A stretch of DNA of 64,000 nt from an uncultured Alphaproteobacteria bacterium (GTDB lineage Bacteria; Pseudomonadota; Alphaproteobacteria; Rhodobacterales; Rhodobacteraceae), in assembly GCA_902524845.1 (NCBI GenBank), contig CABZEW010000003.1, positions 1 through 64,000 of the forward strand, given 5' to 3'. The position numbers and the translations under genes were made by a program. Every line of letters starts with the position of its first letter. The first letter of the stretch is position 1. The notes beneath the pieces are model-generated. The model had not been told where the DNA came from, did no database searches, and worked only from the letters and a program-made list of their open reading frames with translations. Of the stretch, positions 57,893 to 64,000 are shown piece after piece.

Positions 57893-59656
57893 CTAAAAAA
57901 GACCATTAGCAAATTCTATTAGAGCTTCTTTTGCGCTGTCATTATTTAGTCGAAACGCCTCAACTTCGTTTTTCCAGTCCTTATCTTTAAACTCTTTTTT
58001 ACCAGTTTTAAACCATTCTTCTTCTTCAAAATTATGTTCCTCATCACTACACAGCTTAGCGGTTACTAGCCATGACTTAGGATCTAAGTCTTCTAATTTT
58101 TCTACTAATTCCAGACAATTATCTTTATTTCTTGCCAAATATTCCCCAAATAAGACTGGCGAGGTCCTCGAATCCGAATTTGTTCTTCCTTGCGCTATTG
58201 GATCTGTTTCCAAAGCTAATTTCAAGGCATCTAACCCCTGATCAATTTTCCCTAATCGTAAAGAAACCTCCCCATAGACTGATAATACGCGGGGATCATT
58301 GGGAACCATTTTATATGCTTTGGAGGCATGTCTTTCTGCAACTCTAAAATTTCTTTGACCAAAATTAACTTCCGCCATCAACCTATGAACTTCAAAATCG
58401 TTATCATTAAGTTCGTGGGCCTTCTTAAGACATCCCTCAGCTTCCCCCCATATTTTTGCCATATCGCCCTCAATAAATCCCCTACTCATACCTTGGCCAA
58501 TAGCACAAGCTTTCCAGGCGTATGCTTGGCCATTGGTCTCGTCAGCTCTAATCGCATCATCAAAAGTAGTAAGTGCGTTAAGCAATGCATCTTTCTGTAT
58601 TTTGTGATGTAAGACCTTGCCCTTCAAAAGTAACTCATAGGACGACAAGTTTTCTGTAGGCTTTCTTTGGGCTCTTTCTAGACTCGACAATTCAATCTCT
58701 CCTAATAGTTTTGTCGATATTTGTCTAACAATTTCATCTTGAACATCGAAAATGTCCTCTATAATTTTATCAAACTTTTGACTCCAAATTTGATTGTCAT
58801 CTTTTGCGTCAGACAACTCAACAGATATCCTCACCCTTTTACCCGAGGAACGGATACTGCCAACGACCACATAATCAACTCCAAATTTTTCACAAAACTG
58901 TTTTAAATCCATGTCGTTTTCTCTAAAATCGAAACAAGATTGCCTTGAGACTAGTTCCAATTCTCTTATCATTGAAAACTCTGTGATGAGATCCTCTACA
59001 ATCCCGTCTACAAGATAGCCACTGTCTTCGTCGTTGTTAGCATTCGAGAAAGGAATAACCGCTAACTTTGGCTTGTAGCTTTTCTCTATCTCTTTTTTCG
59101 CATAGCTTTTACCATCAGTTTTCTCTACTTTACTGCCAGTTGGAGAGATGCCGTATGTTTGATAACTATCCGAAATATTTTTTAGCGCTTTGGTTCCTGC
59201 ATCTTCAACTGAGAACTCTATCTTATTTCCGACCTGATCCTTTACTGTAGAGGAAATTAGTATCTGTCCGGGCGTACATGCGGCTTCCAAACGCGCAGCA
59301 ATATTAACACCACTACCATAAATATTATCTTTTTCAACGATCACATCATCCATGTGCACTCCCACCCTCCATGTCATGGTTGAGTTTTCGTCGGTTACTT
59401 TATTTCTTTCATCAATAGCTTTTTGAAAATTTATTGCAGCATTCACACATGATACGGGGCTTGCAAATTCGGCTATTACGGAGTCTCCAGCAGTATAGAA
59501 TATTTTTCCGCCAAATTCTTCGATATAGGGATCTATTATAGACCGACAAGCTTTTAAATTATCTAATGTTTTCTCTTCATCTTTTTCCATTAGGCTGCTG
59601 AAGCCAACACAATCGGTTGCCAATATAGATGTTAGCCTTCTATTTACACTAGCCAT
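57893..59656 (-). CDS. Class III adenylate/guanylate cyclase with TolB-like and TPR regions (paralog of 10917-12701)
   Basis: 587 aa; ILATDCVGFSSLMEKDEE, FYTAGDSVIAEFASPVS, YGSGVNIAARLEAA, KLAVIPFSNANNDEDSGYLVDGIVEDLI. Confidence 0.9.
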   Translation of the reverse strand: MASVNRRLTSILATDCVGFSSLMEKDEEKTLDNLKACRSIIDPYIEEFGGKIFYTAGDSVIAEFASPVSCVNAAINFQKAIDERNKVTDENSTMTWRVGVHMDDVIVEKDNIYGSGVNIAARLEAACTPGQILISSTVKDQVGNKIEFSVEDAGTKALKNISDSYQTYGISPTGSKVEKTDGKSYAKKEIEKSYKPKLAVIPFSNANNDEDSGYLVDGIVEDLITEFSMIRELELVSRQSCFDFRENDMDLKQFCEKFGVDYVVVGSIRSSGKRVRISVELSDAKDDNQIWSQKFDKIIEDIFDVQDEIVRQISTKLLGEIELSSLERAQRKPTENLSSYELLLKGKVLHHKIQKDALLNALTTFDDAIRADETNGQAYAWKACAIGQGMSRGFIEGDMAKIWGEAEGCLKKAHELNDNDFEVHRLMAEVNFGQRNFRVAERHASKAYKMVPNDPRVLSVYGEVSLRLGKIDQGLDALKLALETDPIAQGRTNSDSRTSPVLFGEYLARNKDNCLELVEKLEDLDPKSWLVTAKLCSDEEHNFEEEEWFKTGKKEFKDKDWKNEVEAFRLNNDSAKEALIEFANGLF

Positions 59657-59797
59657 TTCAATCCCTCTTTCATTTAACTTTGAACATGTAAAAAAACGAT
59701 AGCGGCAATTTTCATTCTATTATAGAAATATTATGGATTACAGCGCTATCCCATTTGTTAGATAGTATTATTTTTCAACTAATCTTCAATTAATATT

Positions 59798-60217
59798 TTA
59801 CCTTTTAAAGAATATCTTTCTGTAGTCAGGTGTTGATAATAAGTGAGATAGAATAGCTGCTACTAAAAAGAACCCTAAAACAGCATACTCACGATATTCA
59901 GTTATTCCCTGTTGATAATAAATTAAAGGCCCTGAGCCTACTAAGAACTTTAAATATAAATCCAGGAATTGAACCGGATATAACTTTTGAGTGCCAAATA
60001 GAAAATGTCGCACAGCTAGATAAGCAAAGGTTAAGAAAACACTCGCACGAACTAGCTGATATCGATGAAGCGGTATGTCCTCTAGCGATTGAGCAAATCG
60101 AAAAGGAAAGTAAAAAGTGTAGCCAAAGAGTGCCATCACTCCAGCAAACAATGCCCAAGCTCCTAGGACAAAAATCATTATTTGCGCCACTATTCTCAGT
60201 TGCTTCCCTCGCTCCAT
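59798..60217 (-). CDS. Membrane protein of unknown function
   Basis: 139 aa with several hydrophobic segments. Confidence 0.55.
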   Translation of the reverse strand: MERGKQLRIVAQIMIFVLGAWALFAGVMALFGYTFYFPFRFAQSLEDIPLHRYQLVRASVFLTFAYLAVRHFLFGTQKLYPVQFLDLYLKFLVGSGPLIYYQQGITEYREYAVLGFFLVAAILSHLLSTPDYRKIFFKR

Positions 60218-60443
60218 CGCACACTATTAAGAGAACAAGAACGTCAAACTAGTAAAACAATACAAGTCTATTCTAGGCAATTGGTCGTATTTTCATAGTT
60301 TTTTTTACAATTAGTAGCAGGAGTATTTTTGCCTTGTCTTCACCAGCAGATGGAATAAAGTTTTTGAATATTTCATCGTTCAGCCTCATCATACAAGATC
60401 TAGGTTAAGGCCCTCATATTTCATAAAACTTGGTAATTTTGCT

Positions 60444-60785
60444 CTAATTTCTTACAACTGAAGCACCTTCAAATTTTATATCAGTCGCAACGGCCTCTTT
60501 TTCGTAGGTGAATGCGAAGACACCAGAGACTTTATTTTCCTTAAAAACAAAACTATTTCTTAGGTCTCCTAGTAGCTTTTCTGAGTCCTCTTCAAACTTC
60601 TTTAACGCTTTCGCCTCTTCAAATTTTACATGAATATTTAAATCACCATCTTTACTAATCAGTATGTTCAGTCCGAGAAAATCATATTCCGCTATTTTGC
60701 CACCCAAAGATTCTGAGCAAAATCCAGCTGCTACTTTTGCTTCACTAACGCCGGGAAACTTGAACTGATAGATCACTGCAAACAC
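60444..60785 (-). CDS. Protein of unknown function
   Basis: 113 aa ORF one base from the following GAF gene stop; co-oriented. Confidence 0.55.
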   Translation of the reverse strand: MFAVIYQFKFPGVSEAKVAAGFCSESLGGKIAEYDFLGLNILISKDGDLNIHVKFEEAKALKKFEEDSEKLLGDLRNSFVFKENKVSGVFAFTYEKEAVATDIKFEGASVVRN

Positions 60786-61613
60786 CTAAATATCTCCCAA
60801 CTCAGAGAGCATATTATCGAGATCGGATTGAGCTTTGTCCCTAGAAATCGATATTCTCTTAAATATTCCCTGGTCAAGATCTAATTCACTTTGGAAGCCC
60901 CTTGCTTTCTTCGTCATCACTCCATATTCGTCCAATAGTTCATATTTCATCAAAATCTGTTTTGCTGTTTGGTCTATCGGTCTACCTTCGATTACTGTCA
61001 AAAAATTAATTGTGTCTTTAATGGTCATATCCGGATTATGCTTAACCACTACCTTGAGCATGTCAATTGCCCGAGATGCTGTAACTACTCTTTGATCCCC
61101 TTGTGTTTCAAGTTGATGCGCCAGTCTTGCTGCAAGCTTTTGAATAAGCGTGATTTGATTTTCATTAAGCTTAGAACCTAGCTCTGTGTCGACTACGCAA
61201 AGTGTTCCCAAAATTAAACCTCCTTGCGTAACTAACGGGAAACCCCCATAAAATTTTACAAATGGGTCACCAGTAACAACGGGATGATTTTTGAATCTCT
61301 CGTCTTCACTGCAATCCTCTACAATTATCGGGTCAGTACTGTTTAGAGCAAATTGACAAAATGTCCTTTCTCTTGGAGCGCTGTCAGGACGATCTTTTGA
61401 TAAACCAACATTACACAACATATACTGCCTTTCTTCATCTATAAGGCCAGTATAGCTCACCGGCATATTTGATATTTCTTTTGCCAGTTCTGTGTAGATC
61501 AAAAAAAGCTCTTCGTTGGCAACATCCATTACGCCAGTCTTACGAACGGCCTCAAGTCTTCGTATTTCGTTACTCGGAATTGGAGCAGGTGAAAAGTCAT
61601 TATAATCTTGCAA
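60786..61613 (-). CDS. GAF-domain protein
   Basis: 275 aa; PRERTFCQFALNSTDPIIVEDCSEDERFKNHPVVTGDPFVKFYGGFPLVTQGGLILGTLCVVD. Confidence 0.85.
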   Translation of the reverse strand: MQDYNDFSPAPIPSNEIRRLEAVRKTGVMDVANEELFLIYTELAKEISNMPVSYTGLIDEERQYMLCNVGLSKDRPDSAPRERTFCQFALNSTDPIIVEDCSEDERFKNHPVVTGDPFVKFYGGFPLVTQGGLILGTLCVVDTELGSKLNENQITLIQKLAARLAHQLETQGDQRVVTASRAIDMLKVVVKHNPDMTIKDTINFLTVIEGRPIDQTAKQILMKYELLDEYGVMTKKARGFQSELDLDQGIFKRISISRDKAQSDLDNMLSELGDI

Positions 61614-61720
61614 AACAGTATTCTCCCTAAAAGTTTCCTTTATAAACTTTTCTTTCCTTATGACATTATCGTTATTGGCAAGTTTTTCAACTTTTTCATT
61701 GAATTTTATTATCGGATAAA

Positions 61721-62467
61721 TTATCCAACGCGACGAAAAATATATGGCATGTAGTAGGGTACTCTTTCCTTGTACTCTGAAAATCTTTTGCCGTAAATTT
61801 TCTGAAACCTTCTTTCTTTAAACATAGGACCGAAATAGCAATAAAGACTGTAGGAAAATGCAACAATAAATAAATCCAAACTCATCTCCGGACTTGTCCA
61901 AAGTACCAGACTGAAGGATAGATAAATGGGTTGCCTTATTATCGAAAAGAGACCGCGATGTGGCATATCAGGAAAAACGGGTTGTTTCCCCTGATATAGA
62001 GATGTCCATCCTAAAGACCCGGTTTGCACTTTATATCCTGCTTGTATCGATGATATAGACAATAATGCCCAACTTAGTAAGTTAAGCATTACCATAAAGA
62101 CGTTTGCCGGTGTTTCAATTTGCCAGATAAAAACTCCAGAAAAATTCCACAGAGAAAATAACAGTATAAGTTGTATAGAGGCAATTGTAGCGTAAACTGT
62201 TGTTCTAAGAGTTTTCGCATACTTTTTAGGCGCAAAGATCTCTAATACCTTCAAACCGCGTTCAGATAAGAGAAATGAGTGCCCTGCAGGAAACTGAATT
62301 AATAATATAAAATTAATTGCCACTGCACTGAAGCCTTCAAAGGCCCCTACTGAAAATTGAAAGCCTGTCAAAATGGTAAAAAACATTATGGCACCAGCTA
62401 TCAGAAAGATACCGTGGCACAGTAAACCATAAAATATTGCCAACCACTTGTATCTTAATGACATCAT
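61721..62467 (-). CDS. Integral-membrane methyltransferase (NnrU/ICMT superfamily, possibly MddA-like)
   Basis: 248 aa; AGHSFLLSERGLK, HRGLFSIIRQPIYLSFSLVLWTSPEMS, KERRFQKIYGKRFSEYKERVPYYMP. Confidence 0.65.
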   Translation of the reverse strand: MMSLRYKWLAIFYGLLCHGIFLIAGAIMFFTILTGFQFSVGAFEGFSAVAINFILLIQFPAGHSFLLSERGLKVLEIFAPKKYAKTLRTTVYATIASIQLILLFSLWNFSGVFIWQIETPANVFMVMLNLLSWALLSISSIQAGYKVQTGSLGWTSLYQGKQPVFPDMPHRGLFSIIRQPIYLSFSLVLWTSPEMSLDLFIVAFSYSLYCYFGPMFKERRFQKIYGKRFSEYKERVPYYMPYIFRRVG

Positions 62468-62503
62468 TTATGATAAATAGTGCATCGCAAAGAAATGGAA
62501 ATA

Positions 62504-64000
62504 CTAAAACTCAAATTCTTTTTGTAAACTTGTACGTTTTTTTCTGGACCTGAGATAGTCATTTTCAGCAGTTTTTCTGCTGCCTATCTTCTTCCAAATG
62601 GCTTGAGCTTGAGATCTTGCCGTTTTCAAGTTCTTGAGTTCATAGATTCTTGTTGACGCGCTTACCCGGGATAGTTTCTCATCCACTATAGGTATATAAT
62701 AATTCCCTAATAATTCTGGTGTTTTCCAAGGTTTATGAATGTTTGCTGCTGGTAGATGTCTCAACTCTGGGACCCATTTTTTGATAAATTTTCCCTGTTT
62801 ATCATGTTCCAATCCTTGCTTGATTGGGTTGTAAATCCTAATTGTATTAATTCCAGTAGTACCGGACTGCATCTGAACTTGGGAATAATGAATTCCGGGT
62901 TCGTAGTCTGAGAACAGCTTTGCTAAATGAAGAGATGTTAGTCTCCAATCTATCCATAAATTGTAACTAGCAAAACTAACAAGCATTGCGCGCATACGGA
63001 AGTTAATCCATCCGGTTGTTATCAATGATCGCATACACGCGTCAATAAAAGGAAACCCTGTTTTGCCGCGTTTCCATCTTTCAAAATTCTCAGAGTAAGA
63101 AGTTTCTCTTTCTAATTTATCATAAATAGGATGAATGTTTTTCCACTCTATACTTCGCAAATCTTCTAGTTTTTGAATAAAGTGACAATGCCACCGAAGC
63201 CTTTTCAAAAAGGAATTGTAAGAAGCTTGCCAGGTTTTTTTTGTATATTCAGATAGGTCTTTATTTTTTTTTGCTCGTTCTTGTGTTCTTTGGAAAATTG
63301 TCCGAATAGAAATAGTTCCAAAAGCAATATGTGTAGACATTCTAGAACAAGAATATTCAGATAGCTGAGGTCCAGACATCTCTCTTTGATAGTTTTCACC
63401 ACGTTGATTTAAAAAACTTTCCAAAACAGTATTTGGCTTGCTATTACCAAAGTTTGTGTTTGGTTTAAGACCATCAAACTCCAGTTGTAAGTCTTGAAAA
63501 GATGGAAGTTCATCGGACTCTTCAGATACACAATAAATTTTTTTCGGCACTTCGCGTATTTTTTTTTGCATATATTTATGCCAAAGGGAGGCCCATCCAT
63601 CGCGGGATTTTAAATTCTTTACAACACCATTTTGTTGATATTCTATCCAATCTAGAGAATTTTTTGCAGTCCACCTTCGGATATCCTCATCACGATTTTT
63701 TGCAAAATTGTTCCATGTTTCGTAGTGAGAGTAAATTGCGTCGAAGTTGTGTCTTTCTTGCAAGGCATTCAAAACAGCTAACGCCTCTCCTACTTTTACT
63801 ACTAGTTTAGAGCCTCTGCATCTAAACATTTTATCAAGTTGGCTAAGATATTGTTGGAGATAGAGAAAGTGCCTGTAAGAAACGTCAGGTTGGCTCCATA
63901 AGTCTGGTTCAAGTATGTATAGAGGTAGAACTTTGCCCTTTGCTGAAGCGTCTGATAGAGGCTCGTGATCGAGCATCCTCAGATCTCTTTTAAACCACAC
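62504..64000 (-). CDS. Cryptochrome/deoxyribodipyrimidine photolyase family protein (5' end beyond window)
   Basis: 498 aa; [60 protein letters not shown]. Confidence 0.9.
   Translation of the reverse strand: MWFKRDLRMLDHEPLSDASAKGKVLPLYILEPDLWSQPDVSYRHFLYLQQYLSQLDKMFRCRGSKLVVKVGEALAVLNALQERHNFDAIYSHYETWNNFAKNRDEDIRRWTAKNSLDWIEYQQNGVVKNLKSRDGWASLWHKYMQKKIREVPKKIYCVSEESDELPSFQDLQLEFDGLKPNTNFGNSKPNTVLESFLNQRGENYQREMSGPQLSEYSCSRMSTHIAFGTISIRTIFQRTQERAKKNKDLSEYTKKTWQASYNSFLKRLRWHCHFIQKLEDLRSIEWKNIHPIYDKLERETSYSENFERWKRGKTGFPFIDACMRSLITTGWINFRMRAMLVSFASYNLWIDWRLTSLHLAKLFSDYEPGIHYSQVQMQSGTTGINTIRIYNPIKQGLEHDKQGKFIKKWVPELRHLPAANIHKPWKTPELLGNYYIPIVDEKLSRVSASTRIYELKNLKTARSQAQAIWKKIGSRKTAENDYLRSRKKRTSLQKEFEF

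Noticed and set aside
59898-60224. 108-aa ORF overlapping the membrane protein 59798-60217
   Set aside because: Alternative frame of the same region with Ser/Cys-rich random-looking composition; the hydrophobic 139-aa frame is more plausible.

Overview
AT-rich alphaproteobacterial-type chromosomal window. The left edge (1-10757) looks like core genome: mrdA end, rodA, a 2-hydroxyacid dehydrogenase, a nine-gene Mrp/Mnh-like cation/proton antiporter operon plus one small membrane-protein gene, and kdsA. An intact tRNA-Gln(TTG) follows at 10811-10885. The main discovery is the next ~30 kb (10886-41085). It is punctuated by nine same-orientation copies of a ~170-bp repeat made of a ~120-bp conserved arm plus the 3' 49 bp of that tRNA-Gln. 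The repeats split the region into unrelated cargo modules: a cyclase, a guanidino-compound/amino-acid ABC cassette, a peptide-type ABC cassette, an acyl-CoA ligase, a methyltransferase, an SDR, an ASPIC/VCBS + Cys-rich pair, a quinone oxidoreductase/DUF924 pair, and otsBA. No recombinase is recognisable anywhere in the window. Where the tRNA part can be aligned, divergence from the intact tRNA rises with distance (0,1,1,5,8,11 mismatches of 49 by hand count). This fits serial accretion of integrase-less, CIME-like islands at one tRNA, newest next to the tRNA. To the right are a DEAD-box helicase, a polyamine operon with a divergent second SpeD-like protein, several transporters, an AMP ligase, an FAD oxidoreductase, a second cyclase/TPR protein, a GAF protein, a possible MddA-like methyltransferase and a photolyase/cryptochrome. 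All calls come from reading sequence and protein motifs by eye; no database search was run.
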